Assembly: GCA_045613765.1 (NCBI GenBank)
Contig: JAZLBO010000011.1
Span: forward strand, 1 to 64,000
Direction of reading: 5' to 3'
DNA: 64,000 nucleotides
Source of the DNA: RGIG4097 sp045613765
GTDB taxonomy: Bacteria > Bacillota > Clostridia > Christensenellales > CAG-917
Below the pieces are notes generated by a model. It made no database searches, was not told the origin of the DNA, and saw nothing but the letters and a program-made list of their open reading frames with translations. This document shows, piece after piece, positions 1-15,000 of this stretch. Each line of letters starts with the position of its first letter. Within the stretch, counting starts at the first letter, position 1. Both the position numbers and the translations under genes were made by a program.

Positions 1-3000
1 GCACATCTCAACACCCTTGCAGGCATTGTCAACGGCACAACGTCTACAATCAAAGGCAGTATTCAAGGCTACGCAAGTGCAGTATACACAAACCCCGTTG
101 CCGTAGGCAAAGATTACGCAAATGCCTATTTTGTCCTTGAAGTCAACAATCTTTCAAGATCTGCAACAATCGGCAGTGGCACAAACGCATTTGCCGGCAA
201 CTTTGATGGCAAAGGCAATACAATCAGTTTTACATATAGCGCAGAAGATTCATATATCGGTGTTTTTGCTCAAATCGGTGCTGGTGGCACAGTGCAAAAC
301 CTTAACGTCACTGCAAACATAAGCAAAGCATCATACCAAGCAGGTGGTATTGCCGGCAGAAACTACGGCACAATTTCCAACTGTAAAGTATCAGGCACAG
401 TCAAGAGTACCGTCAGTTCAAACAGCGCAAACAACGTTGGTGGTATCGTTGGTTACAACTTCGGCACAGTCATCAATTGTACAAACAGTGCAACCGTCAG
501 TGGCAAATCTTATGCAGGTGGTATTGTTGGTTACAACAATAGAGATAACGATTCTCAAGCATTTGTCATCAATTGTACCAACACAGGCGCAGTTTCAGGC
601 ACAACTCAAATCGGTGGTATCGTAGGTTACAACTACGGCGACATTTCGGGATGTAGCAACAGTGGCTCTGTCACAGCCTCATCAGATTTCGTTGGTGGTA
701 TCACAGGTTACAACATAACAAAGAGTGGACTTGCCAATGGTTTGGTGACCAATTGCTATAACACAGGCACAATCAAGGGCTCTGCAGGTGCAGTTGGTGG
801 TATCGTTGGCGACAACTTGGCGGTGGTCCAATACTCAGTCAACAAATCAACGTCAATTTCAGGCAATACCAACGTCGGTGGTGTCGTTGGCAGAAACGTA
901 AACAATGGCTCAGTGCAATACGTGTACAACGTCGGCACGGCAACGGCAGTGGTTGGTGGCACGTCAAGTGCAGTCAATTCAGTCCTTGGTTGGACATTTG
1001 TCACATCTGCAAAGACAGGCAAGGCAGACACCGGCTACTTTGTTGTCAACTTGGTTGGCGCAACGGTCAAACCTACAACTGCAGACGGCACATGGTTTGA
1101 TGATTGGGCAGACATCACCACAAACAATTTCACAGGTTTTTACGTTGAAAACGTAACAATAGAAAACGATAAATACTTTGGTCTTTTCAATGGCGATACA
1201 GAAGTTCAACCTTCTGCAATTTCAACTACAACAAATGGGGATGGCATGCCTGTTGTGGAATATGCTCAACTCAACACTATTCCCGTAGGCGATCTCACAA
1301 TCAAACTTGCAGACCTTGAATTTGGTAGAGATTGGACATTGTCTGGAACTTGGGGCAGTGCAAGCAACCCCTATTACATTAGAAATGCAACCCATTTGAA
1401 GAACCTTGCTGATATACTCGCAGGCACAAAAGCCGTCATTCAAAGCAATAGCGATAAGGAATACTACGGCAAGTTCTTTGAAGTGACAGACAACATCACA
1501 GGTGTCACAACAGCCATCGGCTCAAGAGAAAAAGGATTTAGAGGCACACTTGATGGCAAGGAATACACAATCACCGTCAACATTTCTGCTGCAGACAGCG
1601 ACTATGTTGGACTTTTCGGTTGCCTTGGCAACTATGCAATAGTCAAAAATCTTACTGTCACAGGCTCTGTTAGCGGTGCAGGCTCAGTTGCAGGTATTGC
1701 AGGCTTCAACAACGGCGCAACCGTCCAAAACTGCCACGTGACAAATATCACAGTTACAGGCACAAGCAACAACGTTGCAGGTATTGTTGCTTTCAACAAC
1801 GGTGGCACAGTCAAAGATTGTACAGCGACAGCAGCAACAATCAACTGTGGTGGCAACAATGCAGGTGGTATCGTTGCAAACAACTACAACGCAACTGCAA
1901 CAATCCAAAACTGTGAGGCAACAGCAACAGTCAAAGCAACCGGCTCAAGATCCGGTGGTATTGCAGGTTACAATGAAGGTACAATCACAGATTGTACAAA
2001 CAATTCAACAAGCCTTGATGCAGCCAACTATATCGGTGGTATCGTCGGTGGCAACCTTGGCATAGTCCAAAATTGTGTCAACGATGCAAGCATCAATGCA
2101 GGCGCAAAGAATTATGTCGGTGGTATTGCAGGTGGCAATAGTGTCAACACAACAGATAGCGCAAACTTGCTCAAAGGCACAATCCAAAATTGTATAAACA
2201 ACGGCAGTATTACAAGCACCAACACAGGCGCTGGTGGTATTGTCGGCATCAACCAAGGTGCAACAGTAGATGGCGTACCTTTCAATGCAACCATTTCAGG
2301 CTCAAAAAATACCGAAAGTGCAACAATCAACGGCAAGACAAGAGTTGGTGGTATCGTCGGTGAGAGTGCAGGCACTATCACAAACTGCGTCAACTACGGC
2401 GCAGTAACGTGCACAGACCATAGTGTTGGTGGTATTGTTGGTAGATCTACCGGTGGCACAGTGCAATACTCTGTCAACTTTGGCACAATTTCTGGTGGTA
2501 TAAGTGTTGGTGGTGTCATTGGATATATGGAAAATGGCACAGCACAATATTTGTTCAACTTTGGCGAACTCAATGGCACAAACTTCGGCTCAGTTTCAAG
2601 TGGCGCAAGACAAATGACTGGCGTATGGGCATTTGCAACTGCAAGACCTGCCGGCGCACAAGCAAGTTCACAATCAAGAGGCTACTATTTCATCGCAGAA
2701 CAATCAATCCTTGACTTAGTCAAGCCCATGACTGATTCAACAGCACACGCCGACTTGACATGGGATGATATCCTCACAAACAACTTTGACGGATTTGCAA
2801 TTGCTGGTTTGACAGTAAACAACGGCAAGTATCTCTCACTTCAAATGGGCAATGGCTTTGCCACACCTTCAAACACAATCACAAGCACTGCAAATGCAGA
2901 CGGCAGTGTAGTGTTTGGCGATATCCATTACGGCGCAGTAAACGGCACACCTTACGGCGCATCTGCAGACATCACCGTCCAAATCCTTGACATTGCACTT

Positions 3001-6000
3001 CAAGATATTGACGGTTCATTTGAACTTCAAACAGACTACAACCCCTCAACTGCAAACGTCATTGATATGATCTATGACGGCCGTGATAAGTTGACACTTA
3101 TTGAAAGTTTCATCGCAGGTGGCAACGTTTGTGGCTATAGTTCAGTTGTGACTGCAGACTCTGCGACAATCATTGAAAGCAATGGCACAAAATTGGTCAG
3201 AGCAGAGGCTCACAATGCTGGCGCAAATGGTGTTGTATTCGGTCAATTTGTACAAAAAGTACAAATCAAGGCATTTGACTTCAATGCCGACTATGCACAA
3301 TATTATTACAACGGACTCGTGTACGGTGACGTCGAAAAATACAACTATGACGGCGCAGTACTTTCCAATATTACAAACGGTGCAGTCATTGCACACTCTG
3401 ACAAGGATTCAACTGACAACAAGAAATTCTACGTCATGAGAAAACTTGACAATGGCGAGATGGTCTGCGTGATCACCTTTGATTACGAAACTTTGTCAAG
3501 CAACATCGTAAGGGAATTTGTCTATGGCACAGATCCTATGGAATTCACTTTCACCCACTACGCACCTGTTTCAGTTGAACAAGCAGGCGTCATTACAGGT
3601 GTCAGTGAAGGCTCAACCAAATTTACTGGCTCATTCAACTTTGCGGGCACACGCACAATCAACTATGCAATAGTTGCAAGCGACTTTGGCAAACTTGGTC
3701 AAAAGGAAGATGCATGGGGCAGTGAAAACAATCCTTACGTCATTTCACACTGGGCACACCTTGTCCGTTTGAGCGAAATCGTCAACGGCACAAGCGAGCC
3801 TCTTGACAGTGTTCAAGGCGCACAATATGCATCAAACGTTGTCGCAAAGGACATCTTCTTCTCAGCATACAAAAATAACGGTGGCAAGGTATTCCAAACA
3901 TACTTTGTCGTCACAGCCAACGTCACGCTCCCTGACGGCGTTGCATTTGCACCTATCGGTGGCGCAGAAGTTGACAAAACAAACGCAAATAACGATGCAG
4001 TGACACTTTCATACTTCGGTGGCAACTTCACAGGAAGACATGACGGACAAACTGCAACAATCAACCTTGGCAATGCATTGAAGGACGCACACGATTTGGA
4101 TTACGTGGGCTTGTTTGGCGTTGTCAAAGGCAAAGTGCTCAATGGCACAACCTACTGGGCAACCATTGACAACGTATTGGTGACTGCAACTGAAATCAAC
4201 GGACACAACTATGTTGGCTCACTCATTGCAAAAGCAGAAGAGTACGTCTATATTGACAACAGTGCAACCCCCTATCAAAACACTGCAAAAGTGACCGGCT
4301 CAAGCCACGTTGGTGGTGTTGTGGGTTATGTCGGTCTTGGCACACAAATGTTTGGCACATTTGTCAACAAAGGCACTATCGTTGCAACAGGTCAATATAC
4401 AGGTGGTATCATTGGTAGATTGATGGCAGGTGCAGGCCGTCAAGGTACAGGCACAGGCGCAAACAACTATTACTTTGGCGAGCCCAACAACGGCAAAACA
4501 CTCTCACTTGACAACCAAGGCACAATAGATGCAACCGACAGCGAATATGTTGGTGGTATCATTGGTGGTTTGACTGCAAACGAAGGGGATTACAGTGGTA
4601 TAACCACTGTCCTTACAGTCAACTACGTGCGCAACACAGCATCTGTCTGGGGCGGCAACTACGTTGGTGGTTGGTTTGGCGAAGTTGGTACAAACGTGGC
4701 AGTCCACGTCATCAACGGCACTGGCACAAAGGCACAAAACCAATGGTCATACAACGGCAGTATGTCAAGCAACGTCTATGACAGCACTGAAAAATTGAAC
4801 TATACAATCTCTGGCACAGACTACGTCGGTGGTCTTGTTGGCAAACTCAGTGCAATGGGTCACCAACTCACAGGTGTATTCAATACAATGGAAGTGATTG
4901 GCTACGGTGCAAATATTGGTGGTCTTGTTGGCGTTATGGACAGTGGTACGTTGACAAACTGCTTTGTTTCATTGCCCGACAAGGAAACGATCACAACCGC
5001 AACAAGTATGGTCAAGGGCGCAGACAACGTCGGTGGCCTTATTGGTATGATGAACGCTGGCACATTGAAGGACAGTTATGCTCAAGGTTTTGATTACAGT
5101 ACAGTGACTGCAAACAGAGGTGGTGTGGCAGGTGTTGCACAAGCAGTTGCAACCATCTCAAACACATGGGCACTCTACGTTACAGGCACAAGCGAAACAG
5201 TCACATACAAGACAACGGCAAGAAACTCATACGGCAAATATATCCTTACGTACAGTGGCAACGCAATGTCAACCATTGATGAAATGCTCGTATTTGCAGG
5301 ACTTATGCAAGACAGCGACATTGCAAGTGGTTATCGCAGAGCAACTACCGAGATTGCAGGCGAAAAGGGCAAGATTGCTCTTGGTATCACATTGCCTGAA
5401 ACAACAAATAAAAATATTCAACTTACATTCTACGATGCAAGTGGTTATGAAAGCCCCTTCCTTTACCCCTTTGACGGAGCAGTCAACGATAGCACAACCA
5501 GTGCAGGCATGCTCTATATCCGTCTTGGCAGTGGAGCAGGCTCATCAATTATTATTGCAGCAACTCCCGTCCGTTTCGGCAGTGTCGCAAACTATGGCTC
5601 AACAACAGCATGGGCAGATGCATATATCAACATTGGCACAGCAGGCTTGTACAAGGCAGACGTCCTCAGTGCATCAAATTCTTCAAATATCTCTGTGTCA
5701 TACCAAACAATGTACAGTTATGACTATTCTGCAACAGGCAATTACGTCCTAATCTCAAGAGTAGTTTCAAAGACACTCAGCCAAGGCGACGAAGAAGCAC
5801 CTCATATCATTGCATCAACAGCAGATTGGAACACATTTGCCACAAATTTGACAAACTACGCAGGCAAACACGTCAAGTTGGCAAACGATATCACAGTCAC
5901 AACTCTTGCAGGCACAACAGACGGCAACAAGTATTTCACCGGCACATTTGACGGTGACGGTTACACCATTACCATTGACGGCAACGCATCATCCAGTGGC

Positions 6001-9000
6001 ATACAATCACTTAATGCAGGACATAATGCAGGCTATAGTTTGTTCCCCGGTGCAAGAAATGCAACCTTCAAGAACTTGACCGTTGCAGGTACAATCACAA
6101 ATGCAGGTGGCAACACTGCAGGTTTTGTCGGCAGAGCATACGGCAGTTTGACATTTGAAAACTGCACAAACAAAGTCAACATTTCAAAGACAAGCGACGC
6201 AAGTGGTAGTGGTTATAGCATTGGTGGCTTTATTGGCACAACGGCAATGACAAAGGATTATGCCAACGGCAAGTCATACACATTTATTGCTTGCGTCAAC
6301 CAAGGCAACATCTCCGTCTATGACAGAGTTGGTCAAATCACTTATGCACAACGCAGTCAAAGAGATCCCGAAACCCACGGTGTCGGTGGCTTTATTGGTA
6401 CTGCTTGGAACGGTGACCTTACAATCACATACAACAAGCCTATGAACGATGACAGCATAGGTGGTGGAACTGGTGATGGTGAACCTCAATACGGTTTCTC
6501 AAACGTTTGTGGCACAACACCCAAAGTCACAATGGAATCTTGCCGTAATGCAGGCAACGTCCTTGGTTCATACAACGTCGGTGGTCTTGTTGGTTACAAC
6601 AGTTGTGCAACCGAAGTTATGAACTGTGGTAACACAGGCAAAATCGAGGCTATCGGCGAAGGCACGTCTGCAAGCGAATCAACAAAAATGAATCGTGACA
6701 GCCGTACTTATATCCTTACCGAAGTTGAAACACTTACAGTGCTCGGCGTAACAAAGGAATATGACAAAAAGAGAGTTTACATCCGTAGATATCTCAATGC
6801 AGGTGGTCTTGTTGGTCTTTCAACTTCAAAAGGTCACGTTGACATGTACACCTCATACAACTCTGGCGAAATTCACGCATGGGGCAACAATGCAGGTGGT
6901 CTTATTGCAAGTGACACCGAATATACAAAGGTTAAGCCCAGTCAAGCAACAAAGATTTTCTATTGCTATAACACAGGTGCTGTCATCACAGGTGGAGATA
7001 AATATACTGTATTCCACGGTTACAACAGTGACTACACCGATAGATACGATGCAAACAATGGCAGTGACTACACAGAAGATCAAAGATATTTGAAATCAGT
7101 CAATGGCGAAGTTGCAATCGACGACACCAGTAAGACAAAACAAAATGTTGACCACTATGAAATGAGTATCCGCCACGAAGACAACATGAAAGACGGCGAA
7201 ACAAGAGAAGGTGGTGCATTCGGTGTTCAAGTTGGTGGCATCATTGGTGCAACAACCAACACAGATATCAACTATTGTTATAACCTTGGCACAATCACTT
7301 GCCGTGGTCTTGCAACCTATACCTTCAAAGGAAAAATCGTCACCGGAATTTCAACCACATATACCGAATATCACGCACGTGCAGGTGGTATTGTCGGTTA
7401 CGTTGACAGTGGTGAAGTGTCCGTACAAAATAGTTACAGTGTTGGCGACATCAAACTGGAGGCAAGACACGCAATTACAGGTACTTGGGGTATTGACGAA
7501 TGGATTACACAGCTCAATGACTTCAAGCAACAACGTCCTATGTACGTTGCAGGTATCGTTGGTCACCATAATACAGTAAAAGACCTTTCAAGCAAGGTCA
7601 AAAACTGTTTCTCAATCAAGTGGCAATGCCATTATCTCAATGATGACAACAAGTGGGAAAGATACCACATTGAAGGTTACAACCCTGTTGGTGAACTCAT
7701 TCAAGACTGGCAAACCAACCACTTGAAATTTATCCTTGGACAAGAATTGCCTGTCCGTGACGAGCACTCATCAAGTGGTCACGTCGTCAGTTCTGTTGCA
7801 CAACTTACAGGTATTACAAATGCAAATGGCGAAGTTACAATGCCAGCAGGTGAAACGTATTCTGCAGCAGACCCTGAAAAACTCAACCAAGGTGTATTGA
7901 AGAGTTACGATGTGCCTTCTGCAACAACAATGAACCACACCAACGCAAACGGACTCAGTGACGTCCGTGCACTTCTCAATGGCAGCGAAGCCATCAAGAA
8001 TGCAAGTGTCAGTGGTTGGATCTATATGCCCGGTTGTTTGCCCCAACTCTCAGTCTTTGCAGTTGACACACAAGACGGTCTTGCAATGACGTCAGTCGGT
8101 TATGGCAGAAACACCATGGGCGAATTTGTCCAACAACCTGCAGGCAGTGAGTTCAACCCCTATATCATCAAAGACGGTGTTGATTTGCTTGGTCTGTCAA
8201 GCCTTGTTTCTGCAAATGCATTCAACAGAAACTTTAGTTTTGAAGGCAAGTATATTGAGTTTGCCAACGGAACCAACAACTTGAGAGGGGATACGACAAG
8301 CAGTATCAAGATGCCCACACTCTCATATCAAAGATCAGATGGCAGCAATTGCTCAGACTACGTGTTCCTTGACAACGGCACAGTCAAAGAAGGCAAGAGT
8401 TATCAACTTTACAACCGTGCAGCAAACGGCTTGCATGGTGTGAAATCAAATTCATCAGACAAGTCACAAGTTTCAACACGTCCTGCAACAAGTATCCGTG
8501 CAACTGCACAATCATCAGGAGATTATTCTCCCTTGAATACGGACAAACTTGATTCTGCTTATACCACTTGGTCAAATAAGCACTACGCATACAATGGCAC
8601 ATCAATGACAACTGGTGTATTGTTTGACGTACACAACTTCAACCCCATCGGCTACCAAGGCGAAAACGGCAGTGACCGTTCATTCAAGGGCAACATCAGT
8701 GGTCATATCAAGACCAACGACAATGGAACAATTGTCCAAACTGAAATCGCTGGACTTAAGGTAAGTCAATCTGTGGGCGAAACTGCCAATACCTATGCAG
8801 GTCTTTTCGGTCTTGTCAAAAATGCAACCATTGAGCATATCACAGTCACAGGCAACGTCACAGGTTACAACACCTCAGGTGGCACAGCGCAAGCAGGTAT
8901 CGTTGCAAAAGCATACGGCAACAACACCCTCCGTGGACTCAAAGCAGGCACGGGCAGTGCACAACTCGTTGTCAAGACAAGCGCAGGCAATGCAGGTTAT

Positions 9001-12000
9001 GCCGGTGGCATTGTGGGTATGGGCGACTCCGGTGCAACAGGCAACCGTCTGCTCATCGAATCTTGCGACATAAGAAACGCAGACATCTCATCACACAAAT
9101 ATGGTGTTGGTGGCATCATTGGTTACACCCAAGGTGACAACGCAGCATCATTTACAGATATCAATCGTTGTACAGTCACAATAGCAAATATTTATTCAAC
9201 CAACGGACACTCTGTCGGTGGCATCATTGGCACACAAGGTGCAGCAGGCGCAGTTTCCGTCCACACATCACAAGTCGGCAGAAGTGACAAGCAAGGCAGC
9301 GTCACAATCAGTGGCGAACGCGCTCTCGGTGGCATCATTGCTTACGCAGATGCATCATCAACTTGTGCAAACTCATATGTTGACTGCCGAGTTTACTCAA
9401 ACGTTACAATCAAGCGTACTGGCGCAACAAATGCAGGCGAATACGGCACTGCAATCGGTGGTATCGTTGGCGCAATTCTTGACAACACAGGTGGTTATGC
9501 AACCTTCTCAGGCAGAGTAGAGTTCCAAGGCACTATTGACCTTGGCACATACACCAACAATAAGAACGTCGGTGGCGTTGTTGGCTATATGGGCACAACT
9601 GCTCGTATGGAAGAAAGTGAGGTTATAATCGGTGGTACAATCAATATTGCAGAAGGTGGCGCAGGCGAAAATATCGGTGGATTTGCAGGTGTTTCAAAGG
9701 GCGTTTGCCTTGATGGACGTTTCTTCATCTATCCTACATTGAACACCTTCAACAGTGACAACGTAGGTGGTTTTATTGGTTACAATGATGGTGACACATA
9801 CATCACACGTACAGCAAACATTTATACCGGCGTGGCAGTAAATGGTCTTATTACTGGCATTGAAAATGTAAGTGGCACGATCGTTGCAGACACCAACGTT
9901 GGTGGTTTTATCGGCTCAAACGCAGACGGCAAGATCCTTCACGTCGGCACAGAAGAATACGCAGGCACAACCTACGGCACTGAAAATGACAAGGCAATCA
10001 TCGAACTCGGCTCATCAGTTGATGGCAGAGCAAACGTCGGTGGATTCCTTGGCTACAACGGTGGCTACTTCCTTGGCGAATATTGTACAGTTGTCAACGA
10101 AGGTACTGTTGGCTCTGCAGATGCAAGTATGGGCAATGCAGATGACTATACCGAATACGTTGGTGGTGTCATTGGCTATGCAACACAAGCAAGTACAATT
10201 TATATCAGTTCAAATGCAAGCATTGAAAATAGTGGTCAAGTTGGTCACGCAAACTTCAAGGCATCATATCAACAATTTGTTGGTGGCATCATTGGTGCAT
10301 CATTTGGTACTGTCACTATTGAAGCAGCCAGTGTAAAACAAGGCAAACTTGCCAACAAGGGCAACGTCTATGGCTACGAATACGTAGGTGGTGCAATCGG
10401 TGCAATCGGTGCAGGCACAATCAGTGGTGATCTTGACAACGGCGTAGCACCCGAAGACAGTGCAACAAGTTCTGCATACGTAGGCAGTGAAGCACTTGCA
10501 TCAAGTGATATCCAAGCACTCGCAGAAATGGGTGGCGCAAGCGTCACGGCAGTGCGCAGTGTCGGTGGTGTCATTGGTGTTGTCATGGCAGATGCAACAA
10601 TCAGTTGGGCAGTGATGAACAACTATGGCACAGTCGTTGCAGACAGCGTTGGTGTTGACGGCACAGACTACGTTTCAAATCTCGGTGGTGTTATCGGTTT
10701 GCACTATGGCATCATTGAAGACTCGCAATTCTACAACCACGGCGACGTCACTGCAGAAAACTTTGCAGGTGGCGCAATCGGTGTCAGTGATGGCGTAATC
10801 ACAGGCAGTTCATTTATCAACTATGCAAATATAACCTTCAATGGCGACACTGCTCTCGGTGGCGCAGTTGGTTATATCACAAATGATTACAACGGCATCA
10901 CAGCACAAAATTCTTCATACGTTGAAGATTCATACTTCAGTTATAAACCCGAAGTTGCATCAGGCGAAAGCCTTGAAGCAGAAAAGGTTATTGTTCAAGC
11001 AACAGGCGCAAACGCATACACAGGCTCAGTTGTCAAGGGTGGTCTTGGTGGCGTCTTTGGTGTTATTGACTCAACAGACATTACAGCAGACAACTGGAAA
11101 GGCAATGACTTCTTCATCCACGGCGATATTCTCGGTGGCACAGGCAAACCCAGTGAAAGCAACTTTGTCGGCACAGTTGAAAGTGTCGGTGGCGTTGTCG
11201 GTATTATCGCAGGCGCACACGTGACAATAAACAATATGCTCGTGTACAAGTCAACCGTTGCAGGTGCAAACTACGTTGGTGGTATTATCGGTTCAAACGG
11301 CTCTGCAAACCACAATGACGGAGATAGTGCAACTGCATCAGTGGATAACTGCTACAACGTCTATGGCGAAGTTGTCGCAATAAATGCAAGTGGCAGGGTC
11401 GGTCAAGCAGGTGGTCTTGTTGGTAGTGTCATTAGAGTTGACAGCAACGGCAACATTGAAAGAATTGACGGCATTGCAGAAGGAACAGAACTTGAAGTTG
11501 ACGAAAACGGCAATACAACAATCAATACACACGGAAATTCATTGCCTCTTACACACAAGAGTTATTGGGTGAAAGAGCATGACAATGAATATTTGCAAAA
11601 TGCAGACCCCACAGATATGTCGACCATTGAAAAGGCAGGCTCATGGCAATGTGTCTTGACAGCAGGTCAATTTGAAAGCAATGTTGACATTGGTGATGAC
11701 GGAGTATTTGACGAAGGTTCAGTCCACGGCTCATACAACGCAGAAGAAGGGGAAGAAGCACCTTTGTACAACCCCGACTATGACGGATACTTTAGAAATT
11801 GTGAAGTTGACGGATGTACACAATGTGCAGAATATGCAAAAGACGAGTGGACAGATTATCTTAAAACTAATACCGAAGGCCGTACAGTCTTGGTCATTGA
11901 CGGACAAGAATGTATCCAAAACAATAATGGCGACTGGGGTTATTATGCAGGCGAAGCAACAGTTGATTACAACACAGGCACACCTGCAACAGGCTATTAC

Positions 12001-15000
12001 TTCATCTTCACAAAGGACGAAGAATTTGACTATGCCGAAGCACCCATCGCAGTTGACCACAGCAATAGTGGCGCACCTTTGACAAGTCCTTATGAAGATG
12101 AAACACTCAACTTCTGGCTCATCATCGCAAATTCATACGACAAGGCTTACACCGAGTATGAATCTGATCAAGTCATTGCAGATGGTGGCGTTGTCAAAGC
12201 AGGCTACGTATATGCAAACGCTTACGAATCCGACAAGAACGGCTTCTATCTCTATATGGGTGCAACCAACGATAAGAGCGTTGCATTGAAACAAAACGGA
12301 ACAAAGGTGTATATCAAAGCCAATGCAGAAAACGCAGGCAACGTGATGATTTTCTACAAGGAATTCTCATCAACAAGAGAACTTGAATACAACGGCTTTG
12401 AAAGATATGCACCTGCAGATAGTCTTGAACATAGCGAATCAACGGTTGGCAAAAAGAGCGACTTTGGCACATATTTCTACACCTTGAACGGCACAAGCGG
12501 TGTCAATCGTGGCAAGGATGCAGGCAGTTATCACACTGTGGCAACCATCTGGACAGTTGACAATGACGGCAACACCATCATTATGGGTTCAGTTGATTCA
12601 ACAAAGGCAGAAGATGACAAGTACAAGTGGACAATCAGCAAGCGTGACATCAGTGTAGAATATGGTGGCAAGAACGAAGGTGGCACATTTGGTACAGTTG
12701 ACGTTCCTGCAATCACACACGTCAATGATGACAACTTGTACAACGGCACATTCTTGCACTACGTGACAGTCACTGCATCAAATATGGTCATTGACGAAAG
12801 CAAGCAAGGTGTGGCAGGTGGTGCAAATGCAACATCACAAGCAGTCAAAGATGCACTTTCAACAATAGTCAACGTCAAGTACGAATATAAGGGATTTGAC
12901 GGAAAGACAAACAGTGGCACCATTGACAAAGCAGACATCATCCATAGTTTTGACACAGATGAAGAAATCCTTGAAAACTATAAAGATGCAACAAGTGATA
13001 TCTTGGTCGTGGCATACTACGTAACACGCTCAAAGGGTGTTGGCATCAACACAGATTTCACAGTTGACAATATCAAGACACAAAATGCAGAAACTTACGA
13101 AATCGAATATCGTGTCTATGCAAGAAATGCAGGCACATACAAAGTGACCTTGTTCACAAGTGATGCAAACCACGAAATCAAGAAGACACAAGGCTACAAA
13201 GACCTTATCATTGGCAGAAAGGAAATCACACTTGACTTTGCAGTTGACGACAGATCTCCTGAAAGCAAGTATGGTAGCCTTGACAGTGGATATATCTTTG
13301 ATGGTGGCGCAGAATATCGTGGTGTCCAATCAATCGAAATCAACGGTATTTCAAGTTATGACATCAGGAATTTGAACAAGATTCTCACTGCAAATATGAC
13401 TCGTACAAGCAACGTGTCAACAAAGCAAACAGTGTTCTATGAAATCAAAAACGGCGTATTGTACTTCTATTCAAGTGACGTAGGCACTTATGAAGCATCA
13501 CTTGCCCTTGAAGAAGATTACATCAACAACTATTACTTTGTTGCAGGCGACGATGCTTGTGGCTCATTGACAGAAACAAGTTGGAACGAAGATTGGGTGA
13601 TCTCACCTTACACAATCACAATCGGCGAAAACGTTGTGGTTGCAGGCAAGACAGTCATCTACAACGGCGAAAAGCACTCAATCACATACTCAGGATTTGA
13701 CAGTAGCATCCAAAATGGCATCTACCAAGAAACAGGTTGGGTGGAATCAGTCCGTATCAGTGTAGACTTCGGTGGCGCAGCAATAGGCGAACAAGTCAAT
13801 GTAGGCAGATGGGTTATTTCCAGTGTTGACATTGACAACAGCAGTTTCACAGGCGAAGTCAACGGCAGAGCAAACAGTAAGGCACAATCTTCAGATCCTA
13901 TTGACAACTACGTCCTTTCAGGTAGTGTTGCATCTGGTTCAGAAGCAGTCCTTGAAATCCTTCCCAGAGAAGTCCGTATGGTCTGGAACGGCAATCCCAC
14001 AACGTCATTTGTGTACAACGGTAGCGCACAAGGATTCGATGGCAGTGCAGTGGCACTTCAAATCAATATGAAGGAAACCCCTGGCGATAGCGATAATTGG
14101 GTTGAAGCAGGCACGTTGACACTTTCTGGCAACACCTTGACAGTGTCTGGCATCTTGGAACACCAAAGTGCAACAGGCAAGGTCAGTGAAACACTCACAT
14201 TTGACGTGTCCAACTTCACTGCAACCAATGCAGGCACATATACTGCAACAATCGGTGCAGAAATCAAGAGTGCAACAGGCAAGAACGACGGTGGCGACAC
14301 ATTGAAGACCAACTACGACTACGACAATAGTGAAGTCGAAGATGGCAAGTCTTACACAATCGCCAAGTCAAGAATTACTCTTACATTTAACAGTCAAGCA
14401 GTCAACGGCAAGGAATTTGACAACAAGACAACAGTCACAGCAGCATTGCCCGGATTCACACTCTCATCATCAAACGGTGGCAGTATTCCTGCAAATTCTG
14501 CAATCAACATTGATTCAAAGGACTATGCAAAGAACGGAGTATTGGTTAAGAACGTTGGCACAGGCTATGACGTCCAAGTCAAGTACAGTTTGAACTCAAG
14601 TTTCTCAACCAACTTCGAACTTGTGGATAGTGGTGTTGCAACACTCAGAGCAAATGCAGCAATCACTGCAAAGGGAATCACAATCACACTCAACACTGCA
14701 AGTGGCACAAACACAGTCTATAAGACCTTTGACAACTCAACACTTTATGCAGAAGTCAACTCAAACGGCTCAAAGACAGTGTCAAGCAGTGGCATGAAGC
14801 CCGGCAGAGGCATCACAGTGGAAGGATTCTTGACAAGTGGTGTCACAGTGACTGCAGTATTCCAAGAAAGTGATCGCTCAAGAAGTCAATTTGACGAATA
14901 CGTCAACAACGTCAAGGTGGACAGAAACGTCTATTCAATGACAACAGGCTTCTACAAACAACTTTACATTAGACTTTCAAATAATACTGGCGACAACCAA

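Noticed and set aside
5120..5752. 210-codon open frame (Gln/Thr-rich) inside the adhesin gene
   Set aside because: It is the +1-shifted reading of repetitive ACA/GCA codons of the giant gene, without ribosome site or family resemblance.
292..11400. CRISPR array or tandem DNA repeat
   Set aside because: Recurring words such as GGTGGTATCGTTGG encode the GLUG motif; spacing is irregular and the repeats diverge in third positions, so they are protein repeats.
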